From Rhizobium sp. NXC14 (GTDB taxonomy: Bacteria; Pseudomonadota; Alphaproteobacteria; Rhizobiales; Rhizobiaceae), in contig NZ_CP021031.1 of assembly GCF_002117485.1 (NCBI RefSeq), positions 248,001 to 312,000 on the forward strand: 64,000 bases of DNA, read 5' to 3'. The notes under the pieces are model-generated. The model had not been told where the DNA came from. It did not search any database and saw nothing but the letters and a program-made list of their open reading frames with translations. The position numbers and the translations under genes were made by a program. This document shows, piece by piece, positions 20,448-28,800 of the stretch (the stretch's first letter is position 1; each line of letters starts with the position of its first letter).

Positions 20448-21557
20448 TCAGTTTGCAAGCTTATCGCGACTGTGCGGCGATAGCCGATGGGTAAAGAGTT
20501 CAGTCAATGACGGCAGTAAACGGATCGCATCGGTGACGACGCCGAGGTGGGCGAAATCAAAAATCGGCGCGTTGGGGTCGGTGTTGATGGCTAGAATGAG
20601 ATCAGCTCCCTCGACGCCAACCCGATGCTGGATGGCCCCGGAAATGCCGGCCGCTATGTAGAGCTTCGGCCGGATAGTTTTGCCGGTTTGGCCGATCTGC
20701 CGATCAGCCGGCATCCAGCCCTTCTGGACGAGAGGGCGCGAACAGCCATAATCGGCCCCGATCGTCTGCGCGAGTTTCTTCACAAGGTTCAGGTTCTCCG
20801 CCGCGCCGAGACCGAGGCCTCCAGCAACGACGACATCAGCATAGGCGAGATTGGCCGTCGCGGACAGGCCATCAGACAGGAAGCCGACGACTTTGGTAAC
20901 GATCTCTTCCTCGATCATCGGCACATCGTGTTGAATGACGCGTCCGATCTGGTTATTCCCGCGCTGCGGCATGGCCATGACTCTCGGTCGAACCGTTGCC
21001 ATCTGCGGCCTGCAGTTGAGCGTGTAGATCGTGCATAGCAAGGAGCCGCCGAAGGTCGGCCGGGTCGCCGCAAGCGAGCCGTCCGCATCCACATCGAGTT
21101 CGGTGCAGTCCGCCGTGAGGCCTGTCAACAAGGTCGTCGCCACGGAACCGGCAAGGTCGCGGCCGAGCGTCGTTGCCCCTAAAAGCAGGATTTCCGGCTT
21201 GTAGGTGGTAACCAGCTCCGTCAATGCTTTGGTGAATGGCTCGTTCCGGTAGTCGGCGAGCAGTGGAGCTTCGACGAGGTAGGCAAGGTCGGCGCCATAA
21301 GCAAAAGCCTCGGCAATGGCAAACCAGGTGAACTCTCCCGGCGGTCCGAGAACGACGCCGGCAAGTTGGACGCCGAGCTTGTCGGCGAGTTTGCGGCCTT
21401 CCCCGAGCAGCTCGAAGGAGACGGGATGGACCTTGCCGCGCTCCAGCTCGATGAAGACCCAAACGTGCCGATGGGCCTTAAACTGCTCGGGCAGCTCCTT
21501 CTTCATGGCGGCGCGGCCAACGGCTGGAGGAGGGCTTTCTCGATTGGTGCTCAACAT
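20448..21557 (-). CDS. fixB: FixB, electron transfer flavoprotein alpha subunit
   Basis: FixB is the ETF alpha-like subunit of the Fix complex. The 369-residue protein has the family start [22 protein letters not shown] and the FAD-binding C-terminal pattern ([23 protein letters not shown] in order). I chose the ATG at 21557, which follows CAAGGAG; the frame is open to 21581. Confidence 0.94.
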   Translation of the reverse strand: MLSTNRESPPPAVGRAAMKKELPEQFKAHRHVWVFIELERGKVHPVSFELLGEGRKLADKLGVQLAGVVLGPPGEFTWFAIAEAFAYGADLAYLVEAPLLADYRNEPFTKALTELVTTYKPEILLLGATTLGRDLAGSVATTLLTGLTADCTELDVDADGSLAATRPTFGGSLLCTIYTLNCRPQMATVRPRVMAMPQRGNNQIGRVIQHDVPMIEEEIVTKVVGFLSDGLSATANLAYADVVVAGGLGLGAAENLNLVKKLAQTIGADYGCSRPLVQKGWMPADRQIGQTGKTIRPKLYIAAGISGAIQHRVGVEGADLILAINTDPNAPIFDFAHLGVVTDAIRLLPSLTELFTHRLSPHSRDKLAN

Positions 21558-21573
21558 TGTCGCTCCTTGCCTT

Positions 21574-22425
21574 TCACGCATCGCCGCAGAAGGCGAGTTC
21601 GCTTTTCAGCGCCGGCTGGCGCAAAAAGATCCCGGCGATCAACTCTTCCGCGAGATCCCGCGGCGTTTTTTCCGTGGTGTCGATCTGCTCGGCCTTTTCC
21701 GCCCGCTCAGGCGGGGCAAAGACTCTCTTGACGACGGTTGGCGAGCCACGCAGGCCGCATTTGGTGAGGTCCTCGATGCCGGCGTCGGCTGCACTCCACT
21801 TCACGATCGCACTGCGCGCAGCGCGCAGCGCGTCGTCGAGCGAACCGCGGCGGATCTCGTTGCTGCCTTCCAGCATGGTAATGAGGCAAGGGAGCTTGCT
21901 CTTCAGCGTCTGCGTGCCCCCTTCCGAGCGGCGCTCAACAGTGATCTCCCGCGCATCGAGATCAATGGAAGCGATCTTCGCGACATAGGTGAGTTGCAGG
22001 AGGTCAAGGCGCTTGGCGATGCCGGGCCCGACCTGGGCGGTGTCGCCGTCGATCGTTTGCTTGCCGGTGAAGACGATGTCAGGTGTGCCGAAGCTCTCAC
22101 CGATTTTCGCGATCGCTTGAGATAGAGCAAATGAGGTCGCAAGAGTGTCGGAACCGGCAAAATGGCGGTCGGTCAGGAGTACCGCGCGGTCCGCACCATA
22201 AGTGAGCACTTTGCGCAGCGCGTCTTCTGCCATTGGCGGCCCCATGGTAAGCACGGTCACCTCGCCGCCATGACGGTCGCGCAATCTAAGGGCCTCCTCC
22301 ATGGCAAATAGGTCATAGGGGTTGATAATGGTTGGCACACCCTGACGCATGATTGTGTTCGTCACCGGATGGACACGTATTTGTGTGGAGTCCGGCACCT
22401 GTTTGATACAGATAACGATGTGCAT
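21574..22425 (-). CDS. fixA: FixA, electron transfer flavoprotein beta subunit
   Basis: FixA is the ETF beta-like partner of FixB. The 283-residue protein starts [20 protein letters not shown] and has [17 protein letters not shown], the usual AMP-binding region. It is the first gene of fixABCX-nifA, downstream of a sigma-54 promoter. Confidence 0.95.
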   Translation of the reverse strand: MHIVICIKQVPDSTQIRVHPVTNTIMRQGVPTIINPYDLFAMEEALRLRDRHGGEVTVLTMGPPMAEDALRKVLTYGADRAVLLTDRHFAGSDTLATSFALSQAIAKIGESFGTPDIVFTGKQTIDGDTAQVGPGIAKRLDLLQLTYVAKIASIDLDAREITVERRSEGGTQTLKSKLPCLITMLEGSNEIRRGSLDDALRAARSAIVKWSAADAGIEDLTKCGLRGSPTVVKRVFAPPERAEKAEQIDTTEKTPRDLAEELIAGIFLRQPALKSELAFCGDA

Positions 22426-22482
22426 GGCCGGTTCTTACTCCCTCCCTAGATGGATGGCGGGCTTGTCAGTTCATAACCTTGC

Positions 22483-22498
22483 TTGCATCATCCGTGCC
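22483..22498 (-). promoter_or_regulatory. Sigma-54 -24/-12 promoter of fixA
   Basis: The minus strand reads TGGCAC-GGATG-ATGCA, with GG and GC ten bases apart. It lies about 58 bases upstream of the fixA ATG. Confidence 0.85.
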
Positions 22499-22565
22499 AA
22501 CCCTCTGACATTCGCTATCCCGTTGAAACCTCTCTGGTTTGGGCCATGTCAGCGTATGACTGGAT

Positions 22566-22581
22566 TGTAGGGTTCCCGACA
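22566..22581. promoter_or_regulatory. NifA upstream activator site for fixA
   Basis: TGT-AGGGTTCCCG-ACA is an exact TGT-N10-ACA site. It is about 70 bases upstream of the fixA -24 element, just after the nifW stop. Confidence 0.85.
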
Positions 22582-22601
22582 TTGTCGTGTCGCAACCGTG
22601 C

Positions 22602-22985
22602 TCATTCCTTCTCGAACGGCATCAGGAAGGATGATAACGGAACAAAGGCGCGGCCGGGTGTGACCGCTCTGTCCGGATTGTGGTCCTTCAACACCTTGAA
22701 CACCCGGTGTGCGAGGGGCGCAGAGGTCGCAAAATCCCCGTAGGCTCTTTCCAGTATGGCACAGGCACGGGCAGCGATTACCTGGTCAGGAAGGTCGGAG
22801 AAGTCCTCCGCCGCCAGGTATTGGCCCATACGCTTCATGATATGGAGCCGGGAGACATCGAGAACCTTCGGATCGTAGAGGACGCCAAGGAGTTCGAAGA
22901 ACTCCTCCGCGGCCGATAGGCCTTTCAGCCGATTGAGGATGTCCTTGACATCAATGGGACTGCTGTCAGCGGAACAAAGGCACAT
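22602..22985 (-). CDS. nifW: NifW, nitrogenase stabilising protein
   Basis: NifW protects the MoFe protein from oxygen damage. The 127-residue protein has the family pattern DILNRLKGLSAAEEFFELLGV, then LHIMKRMGQYL, in order. I chose the ATG at 22985, preceded by AGGGGGAA; the frame is open further upstream to 23090 without conserved residues. It is the last gene of the iscN-nifS-nifW block. Confidence 0.92.
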   Translation of the reverse strand: MCLCSADSSPIDVKDILNRLKGLSAAEEFFELLGVLYDPKVLDVSRLHIMKRMGQYLAAEDFSDLPDQVIAARACAILERAYGDFATSAPLAHRVFKVLKDHNPDRAVTPGRAFVPLSSFLMPFEKE

Positions 22986-23135
22986 TGGGTTCCCCCTGTC
23001 GTGATTGGTGATCTTCAGATCGTTCTCCCCTAGCTCACGCTGCAACATGCGAAATGCGCGGTTCGAGGAGCAATATGCAGTCCATCGCAAGGCAGTCGCG
23101 TCGCCACTGGACGGTGCATAGGCTGGAGGTTGAAA

Positions 23136-23300
23136 TCAATCCACCGATGTTAGCGAGAGGTCCATTGCGATGACACGCCGCGGGACGTACTCCGTGACCA
23201 CCGCACTGGCGGTGACCTGGCAATCGGCGTGACTGAACGATGCCGGGTGAGCGCTAGCCGTCATGCAGCTCGTATCGCTGAGGAAGATTTGTCGTTCCAT
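23136..23300 (-). CDS. Small hypothetical ORF between nifS and nifW
   Basis: A 54-codon frame begins 10 bases after the nifS stop and runs on the same strand toward nifW. It starts MERQIFLSD and has two Cys residues (CMTASAHP and DCQVTASAVV). The ribosome site is weak. I do not recognise a family. Position and spacing suggest translation with nifS, but this could be a chance ORF in the 325-base nifS-nifW gap. Confidence 0.35.
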   Translation of the reverse strand: MERQIFLSDTSCMTASAHPASFSHADCQVTASAVVTEYVPRRVIAMDLSLTSVD

Positions 23301-23310
23301 GATGGCGCTT

Positions 23311-24507
23311 CTAAATCTCCCCTGAACGGGCCGGACCGCTCGCTTTGGCCACGCGGCCGAAACGGGAATCGTCCCGCAGCTTCTCCACGATGCCAGGTAT
23401 GACTTCGAGTACTCGGTCGACATCCTCGTCACAGCTATCGCGCGAGAACGAGAAGCGGATTGTTCCGTGCGCCACAGCGTGAGGGATGCCCATTGCCCTC
23501 AAGACGTGGCTCGGCTCCAGCGAGCCGGAGGAACAGGCAGAGCCGGAAGAGCAGGCGATGCCATAGCGATTGAGGAGAAGAAGCATCCCCTCACCTTCGA
23601 CATGTCGGAAGGCGATACTCGCCGTATTCGGCAACCTCTTGAGCCGATCGCCGGTAACGAAGGCGCCTGGGACACGCTGGAGAATCCCGTTCTCCAACCG
23701 GTCTCGGAGCGAGATTAATCGGGTATCGTCGTCCATTGATTTCAAGGCGAGTTCGGCAGCCTTGCCTAAACCTACGATCCCGGCCGTATTTTCTGTCCCC
23801 GCGCGTCGGTCGCGCTCTTGATGGCCTCCCTTGATCAGTGAGGAGAAGGGTACGCCCCGTCTAAGATAGAGTGCGCCGATGCCTTTCGGTCCGTGAAACT
23901 TGTGTGCGGACAGCGACAGCATGTCGATTGCAGTAGATTGCAGGTCCGTTGGAACCTTGCCGACCGCCTGGACCGCGTCCGTGTGGAAAAGCGCCCCGAT
24001 GTTCTTGGCCATTTCGGCAAGCCTAGCCACAGGGAAAATGGTACCCGTCTCATTGTTGGCCCACATGATCGAAACGATTGCGACACGAGGGGTGAGGGCG
24101 GTCTCGTAGGCGTCAAGATCGAGACGCCCATGCCGGTCCACAGGGATCCTGTGAACCTTAACACCGCGCGTCTTCTCCAGATAAGCGCAAAGCGTCAGCA
24201 CCGCTGAATGCTCGACTGCGGAAGTCACGATCTCTGTGCGGTCAGACATCACCTCCAGCGCTGAAAGGATCGCCGCATTGTCGCTTTCGGTCCCGCCCGA
24301 GGTGAACACGATCTCATGATCGAACTCGGCGCCGATCAGCGCTTGCAACTGCCGGCGCGCCTTCCTCACCGACCCGCGGATGGAGGACCCAAAAGCGTGC
24401 GCCGACGAAGGGTTTCCAAACTGATCCGCAAAGAACGGCAGCATGGCTTCAACCACTTCAGGATCGACCCTGGTCGTTGCATTATTGTCGAGATAGATTG
24501 ATCTCAT
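23311..24507 (-). CDS. nifS: NifS, cysteine desulfurase
   Basis: NifS is a PLP enzyme that takes sulfur from cysteine for Fe-S cluster assembly of nitrogenase proteins. The 398-residue protein starts MRSIYLDNNATTRVDPEV, has the PLP lysine in SLSAHKFHGPKG (Lys203), and the persulfide Cys in the GIACSSGSACSSGS stretch. Length is normal. It lies between iscN and nifW; no nifU gene is present beside it. Confidence 0.95.
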   Translation of the reverse strand: MRSIYLDNNATTRVDPEVVEAMLPFFADQFGNPSSAHAFGSSIRGSVRKARRQLQALIGAEFDHEIVFTSGGTESDNAAILSALEVMSDRTEIVTSAVEHSAVLTLCAYLEKTRGVKVHRIPVDRHGRLDLDAYETALTPRVAIVSIMWANNETGTIFPVARLAEMAKNIGALFHTDAVQAVGKVPTDLQSTAIDMLSLSAHKFHGPKGIGALYLRRGVPFSSLIKGGHQERDRRAGTENTAGIVGLGKAAELALKSMDDDTRLISLRDRLENGILQRVPGAFVTGDRLKRLPNTASIAFRHVEGEGMLLLLNRYGIACSSGSACSSGSLEPSHVLRAMGIPHAVAHGTIRFSFSRDSCDEDVDRVLEVIPGIVEKLRDDSRFGRVAKASGPARSGEI

Positions 24508-24658
24508 GGGTCAATCTCGACTGATGCGGATGGCATGATGTGCTCGGGCGTCTCTCGCATGTTCGGTTGCTCGCCAGACCGGTGTTCTTCTGAATGAAAT
24601 ATGAGCCATGACCTTTTTTCGGTCGTTCCACATGGGCTCTCTCTCACCTGGCCGGGGA

Positions 24659-24973
24659 TCATCCGAAGGACTTGCCGCAAGTGCACTTCTCTTGCGCATT
24701 GGGATTGTCGAAAACAAAACCGGAGGATTCGGGGCCCATCACGAAGTCGATGGTCATGCCGTTGACGTGTGGTAGCGAGCTTGCGTCAACGAACACCTTG
24801 ACCCCATCTGTTTCGATGACGGCGTCGCCCTGACGCTGGGCGCTCTCCAGCCCCACCAGGTATTTATAGCCGGCGCAGCCGCCCGGCTCGACCGCGATGC
24901 GAAAGCCCTCCTGCCCGGCTCGGGAAAGCGTGACGTTCATTACGGCGGCGGCATTCTCGGTGAGTGTGATCAT
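24659..24973 (-). CDS. iscN: IscN, IscA/HesB-type Fe-S assembly protein
   Basis: This A-type Fe-S carrier has 104 residues and the three conserved cysteines: one in EPGGCAGYKY and the C-terminal pair in KCTCGKSFG. In Rhizobium etli the equivalent gene, iscN, sits upstream of nifUS and is needed for nitrogen fixation. I chose the ATG at 24973; the frame runs on to 25093 but the extension crosses the sigma-54 promoter. The 151-base gap to nifS holds no recognisable NifU. Confidence 0.9.
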   Translation of the reverse strand: MITLTENAAAVMNVTLSRAGQEGFRIAVEPGGCAGYKYLVGLESAQRQGDAVIETDGVKVFVDASSLPHVNGMTIDFVMGPESSGFVFDNPNAQEKCTCGKSFG

Positions 24974-25015
24974 GAGATCATTCCTTTTTGGTCGATGGCG
25001 CATTTCGGTTGACCG

Positions 25016-25031
25016 TGCATGTACCGTGCCA
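25016..25031 (-). promoter_or_regulatory. Sigma-54 -24/-12 promoter of iscN-nifS-nifW
   Basis: The minus strand reads TGGCAC-GGTAC-ATGCA with exact GG-N10-GC spacing. It is about 43 bases upstream of the iscN ATG. Confidence 0.85.
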
Positions 25032-25234
25032 AGACGTCTGGGAAGACCAAGAGCTTCACCGCCCGGGGTTGTATTTCCTGTGTCGTAAAACATCGCAGAT
25101 CCCGAAACCCGTCAACTTCCAAACGTCCGCCCGCGCATCTCTGTCTGTCACTTCCGGTTGAGCTCTCGTTGCCGCCGCTCCAATCCGAGCGGCTAGGCTA
25201 CAAATGATCGGGATCCGACAACTACATCCGGGTT

Positions 25235-25250
25235 TGTCGAATGTGCGACA
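25235..25250. promoter_or_regulatory. NifA upstream activator site between iscN and nifQ
   Basis: TGT-CGAATGTGCG-ACA is an exact TGT-N10-ACA site. It lies about 92 bases before the nifQ -24 element and about 205 bases from the iscN one. A single site may serve both divergent promoters. Confidence 0.75.
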
Positions 25251-25341
25251 TCAGTATTTGGCACGAGCTTCCGGCTTGAGCGCCTAGGCGCTTAAGCTGT
25301 GGAGCGAAAAGCATAATGTTTCCCGAAGTTCGCTTGCGCAG

Positions 25342-25357
25342 TTGGCACAACTCTTGA
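25342..25357 (+). promoter_or_regulatory. Probable sigma-54 promoter of nifQ
   Basis: TGGCAC-AACTC-TTGAA has a perfect -24 part but GA instead of GC in the -12 part. The nifH promoter in this window has the same TTGAA form, which supports it. Confidence 0.6.
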
Positions 25358-25402
25358 AGGCCCGTGACGAGGCTGCGGTCGCCGCCCAGATGAAATCGAT
25401 CA

Positions 25403-26122
25403 ATGGAACGAGGGAACGAAAGCACAATGTCACATATGCCTCAGATTCGCGGTTTGTGGGAAAAGGGCATCGCCCGCAGAGTGCGGATGTCCTCTGGCTC
25501 CAGTCGGCGACCACCCCCACAATCGCCCAGCAGCTGCCGGTGGCCTTGGATGGACGTAGAGAGGGAATTTGATGAATATGTGCTTGCATGCGTCCTTTCA
25601 CGGGCGCTTGAGGAGATAGATGCCGGCGAGGCGACGGTGACCGAGGCGACAGGGCTTTCGCGTACCGAATTGCGCGAAATCATAAACTGCGGGTTCCCTG
25701 CGGTGTGCATCTCGGCCTTCTCGCTGGAAGAGGCGAGCGATCCCGCGATTGGTGCGGAGGAAGAACTTCTGCGAGGCATGCTGTTCGCGCATGCCCTGGT
25801 GGGCGATGTCGCGAGCGCCCGTTTTGCCAAAATCATCGCCCGGCGTGCCTTGCGCGATGACGACCTATGGCAGGAGCTCGGTCTCTGCGACCCGGTCGAG
25901 CTCAGCCGCTTGCTCGCCACGCATTTCCCCAAGCTGGCGTCCGGCAACACTCAAAATATGAGATGGAAGAATTATCTCTACCGTACGCTCTACGAGGCCG
26001 AAGGTTTCTCGCCGTGTACAGCGGCCAGTTGCCACGAGTGCAGGGATTTCAAAGGCTGCTTCGGCGCAGAGGAAGGCAAAAGCGGCCTCGTTGGGACCAA
26101 GGGCGGGGTCGATTTGGATTGA
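25403..26122 (+). CDS. nifQ: NifQ, molybdenum donor for FeMo-cofactor
   Basis: NifQ carries a Mo-Fe-S cluster and delivers molybdenum to the NifEN/NifH assembly step. The C-terminal region has the cysteine motif C-x4-C-x2-C-x5-C in CTAASCHECRDFKGC, preceded by the conserved WKNYLYRTLYEAEG. The start is uncertain: ATGs at 25403, 25427 and 25550 are in frame, and the first 49 residues are Ser/Arg/Pro-rich and unlike the family. The conserved part begins near MDVEREFDEYVL (25550). It converges with rpoN. Confidence 0.85.
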   Translation: MERGNESTMSHMPQIRGLWEKGIARRVRMSSGSSRRPPPQSPSSCRWPWMDVEREFDEYVLACVLSRALEEIDAGEATVTEATGLSRTELREIINCGFPAVCISAFSLEEASDPAIGAEEELLRGMLFAHALVGDVASARFAKIIARRALRDDDLWQELGLCDPVELSRLLATHFPKLASGNTQNMRWKNYLYRTLYEAEGFSPCTAASCHECRDFKGCFGAEEGKSGLVGTKGGVDLD

Positions 26123-26151
26123 GGATACGTCGGTTCGCGGTGAGAAGACCG

Positions 26152-27606
26152 TTATCCCTCCGCGGCCGCCGATACAAACCGCTTCTCCCGGCGGCGTTGC
26201 GCGGACGAGGGGATGTTCATCGCCTCGCGATATTTGGCGACGGTGCGGCGAGCAATGTCGACGCCAGTGTCCTTGAGCCTGGCAGCGATGCCATCGTCGG
26301 AGAGCACATCATCGAGCGTTTCTGCGTCAATCATTGCCTTGATCTGATGGCGCACAGCTTCGGCCGAGTGCGCGTCACCGCCTTGGGAGGAGGGGATGGC
26401 GACCGTGAAGAAATACTTGAGTTCGAACACACCGCGAGGCGTGAGCATGTATTTGTTCGACGTCACCCGACTTACAGTGGACTCGTGCATGTTGATTGCG
26501 TCAGCGATGGTCTTGAGATTGAGAGGACGAAGATGGGCAATGCCATCTTCCAGAAAGACATCCTGGTGGCGCACGATTTCGGTCGCCACCTTGAGAATTG
26601 TCGTGGCGCGCTGATCGAGACTGCGAACCAACCAGCTCGCGTTTTGAAAGCATTCGTTGAGGAAGGACTGATCCTTTGAGCTTTGGGCGGTCAGACGGGT
26701 CACTTCCGCAAAATAATTCCGGTTGATCAAAACCTTGGGCAGGATGTCCCGATTAAGTTCGATATGCCACCCACCGCCAGGCGAGGGCATGACGGAGACA
26801 TCCGGTATGATGGGTTCCGACCCTGCGGACTGGAATTGGTTTCCAGGCTTGGGATCGAGGGCGCGGATTTCTTTCAACATGTCGAGAAGGTCGTCTTCAT
26901 CCACCCGGCAACGACGCTTCAATGCCCGAAAATCGCGTCTCGCAAGCAGCTCGAGATTTGCGACCAGAGCTGCCATTGCGGGGTCGAAACGATCGCGCTG
27001 ACGCAACTGTATCTCAAGGCATTCGCTGAGATTTCGCGCAAAAACTCCCGGTGGATCAAAGAGCTGCAAGGCCCCGAGAACCCGCTCCACATAAGCCTCC
27101 TGGATGTTCAGCCTCTCGGCGAGCTCCTGAAGGTCCGCTTGCAGATACCCGGTCTCTTCCAGATGATCGGCAAGCGCCCCAGCAATCAGGCGCTCCTGCG
27201 GTGTGAAGGCGGTGAGGGCGATCTGATGAGCGACATGCTCGTGCAATGTTTCGGTTGAGGCGGCAAACTCGTCTAGCGAAGGCCTTTCCCCGGGCGGAAG
27301 GTTGCCTGTGTCGCGGGTTGATTTCCACAGACTGGACAGCTCGGGCATGTCCGTCCCGGCCGGTCGATCAACGTGGTCCTCGCGCACACCAATATTCAAA
27401 TCTTCCACTGAAACCGACGATGCGTCGCCTGGAGCCTCGCCGTCATTCGACGCCAGGTCAAGAAATGGGTTCTTCTCGATTTCCTGTTCCACGAACTGAT
27501 GCAGTTCGGTGTGCGCCAGCTGCAGCAAGCGAATAGACTCGATGAGTTGAGGTGTAATAACCAGCGACTGCTGCTGACGCTGATGAAGGCTTGTAAAGGA
27601 CTTCAT
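26152..27606 (-). CDS. rpoN: RpoN, sigma-54 factor (symbiotic copy)
   Basis: Sigma-54 directs RNA polymerase to -24/-12 promoters. The 484-residue protein has a Gln-rich region I (LHQRQQQSLVITPQLIESIRLLQ in part), an acidic region II, the core-binding region, and the C-terminal RpoN box ARRTVAKYRE. A copy located in nif genes is typically the second, symbiosis-specific rpoN of rhizobia; a chromosomal copy is expected but not visible. It follows prxS by 74 bases and probably shares its promoter. Confidence 0.95.
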   Translation of the reverse strand: MKSFTSLHQRQQQSLVITPQLIESIRLLQLAHTELHQFVEQEIEKNPFLDLASNDGEAPGDASSVSVEDLNIGVREDHVDRPAGTDMPELSSLWKSTRDTGNLPPGERPSLDEFAASTETLHEHVAHQIALTAFTPQERLIAGALADHLEETGYLQADLQELAERLNIQEAYVERVLGALQLFDPPGVFARNLSECLEIQLRQRDRFDPAMAALVANLELLARRDFRALKRRCRVDEDDLLDMLKEIRALDPKPGNQFQSAGSEPIIPDVSVMPSPGGGWHIELNRDILPKVLINRNYFAEVTRLTAQSSKDQSFLNECFQNASWLVRSLDQRATTILKVATEIVRHQDVFLEDGIAHLRPLNLKTIADAINMHESTVSRVTSNKYMLTPRGVFELKYFFTVAIPSSQGGDAHSAEAVRHQIKAMIDAETLDDVLSDDGIAARLKDTGVDIARRTVAKYREAMNIPSSAQRRREKRFVSAAAEG

Positions 27607-27680
27607 GGTTCGAGCAAACTCCTATCGTTCGGCGCAGCTGTGCGCGAAAAGTGGTAGCTGCTGGTCGTTGCCTCCTCTGC

Positions 27681-28220
27681 TCATGCGAAGGCTGGGGCCT
27701 TGAGCCATTTCAAAATATTTTGCGGCGAAGAAACGCCATACGGATCGGTTTCGCAGTTGTCGGCCAAACCTTCTTCCTCGAACCACTTCTCCACGACGCC
27801 ATTGTTGATTACGGCAGCGTAGCGCCAGGAGCGCAGTCCGAATCCGAGATTGTCCTTGGCGACGAGCATGCCCATTTTTCGAGTGAATTCCCCCGTGCCA
27901 TCGGGGATAAGCTTGACATTTTTCAGCCCCTGGGCCTTGCCCCAAGCATTCATGACGAAGGCATCGTTGACGGAGAGACAGTAGATTTCGTCAATGCCCT
28001 TCTTCTGAAACTCGGCATAATGGTTCTCGAAATCAGGCAGTTGGAAGGCGGAGCAGGTCGGCGTGAAGGCGCCTGGCAGCGAAAAAAGAACTACCCGCTT
28101 ACCGCCGAAATAGTCGTCGGTTGTCTTGTCTTCCCAGCGGTAGGGGTTGGGGCCGGGTATAGACTCGTCGCGGACCCGAGTGCGAAAGGTGACAATGGGG
28201 ACCTGCTTTTCCATGATCAT
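27681..28220 (-). CDS. prxS: PrxS-like peroxiredoxin
   Basis: This atypical 2-Cys peroxiredoxin (Prx5 type) reduces peroxides. The 179-residue protein has the peroxidatic motif PGAFTPTCS with Cys56 and a second Cys in DNCETDPYG that may be the resolving one. The ATG at 28220 follows AGAGGAG. In Rhizobium etli a peroxiredoxin gene, prxS, is cotranscribed with rpoN2 from a NifA/sigma-54 promoter; the layout here matches. Confidence 0.88.
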   Translation of the reverse strand: MIMEKQVPIVTFRTRVRDESIPGPNPYRWEDKTTDDYFGGKRVVLFSLPGAFTPTCSAFQLPDFENHYAEFQKKGIDEIYCLSVNDAFVMNAWGKAQGLKNVKLIPDGTGEFTRKMGMLVAKDNLGFGLRSWRYAAVINNGVVEKWFEEEGLADNCETDPYGVSSPQNILKWLKAPAFA

Positions 28221-28304
28221 CAATGGTGCTCCTCTGGGAAAATTTCGTGGGGCTTTTCGGGTTGCGGCTAACGCAAGCCAACCTCGGCCCACCTTGCCTG
28301 GGCA

Positions 28305-28320
28305 AGCAAGCGTCATGCCA
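28305..28320 (-). promoter_or_regulatory. Sigma-54 -24/-12 promoter of prxS-rpoN
   Basis: The minus strand reads TGGCAT-GACGC-TTGCT with exact GG-N10-GC spacing. It is about 85 bases upstream of the prxS ATG. It would place rpoN under its own control. Confidence 0.8.
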
Positions 28321-28547
28321 TTTGAACTGCAGGAGCCGGAGTTCTGGTTCAAACAAGGCTTTGTCGCCGTACTCGAGCGTGCCTAAGCGGTCATGGTGAA
28401 TTGTGAAGACTTCTTGTCGCGCCGGCGGTCGGGCGCTCTGTCCACGCATCTCGATCTGCCTGCCGGCGGTTCGTGCGGATGATCCAGTGCGGGACACTGT
28501 GTTTTGAGGTTCTACCCGTGCGCGTGTCGACCTGCGCACCTTCCTTT

Positions 28548-28563
28548 TGTCTGATGCCGGACA
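28548..28563. promoter_or_regulatory. NifA upstream activator site 1 (prxS / phosphodiesterase)
   Basis: TGT-CTGATGCCGG-ACA is an exact TGT-N10-ACA site between the divergent prxS and phosphodiesterase promoters. It is the first of two tandem sites. Confidence 0.75.
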
Positions 28564-28567
28564 CAAA

Positions 28568-28583
28568 TGTTCGAGGCCCGACA
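28568..28583. promoter_or_regulatory. NifA upstream activator site 2 (prxS / phosphodiesterase)
   Basis: TGT-TCGAGGCCCG-ACA is a second exact site, 20 bases from the first (about two helical turns). It lies about 64 bases upstream of the plus-strand -24 element. Confidence 0.75.
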
Positions 28584-28646
28584 AAAGGGTCGCCATGGTC
28601 GGGCCGCGTCCACCGGCAAATGAGGAAACGCAAGCGGTGCGCGAAT

Positions 28647-28662
28647 AGGCACGAGACTTGCA
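28647..28662 (+). promoter_or_regulatory. Sigma-54 -24/-12 promoter of the phosphodiesterase gene
   Basis: AGGCAC-GAGAC-TTGCA has exact GG-N10-GC spacing; only the first base departs from TGGCAC. It is about 140 bases upstream of the ATG at 28801 and faces that gene. Confidence 0.7.
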
Positions 28663-28800
28663 GATACCTCGCGGATCGGCGCTTGAAGAGGTCGCATACC
28701 GCCACGACGACCTCTTTGCAGGGCGATCGCCAACATCTCGAGCTTAACGCGACAGCAATCGGCAAAACATCGCGACTAAACCTTATTCTGAGGATTGATC

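Noticed and set aside
25250..25266. Second TTGGCAC near nifQ
   Set aside because: TTTGGCACGAGCTTCCGG lacks GC or GA at the -12 place. The site at 25342 fits better.
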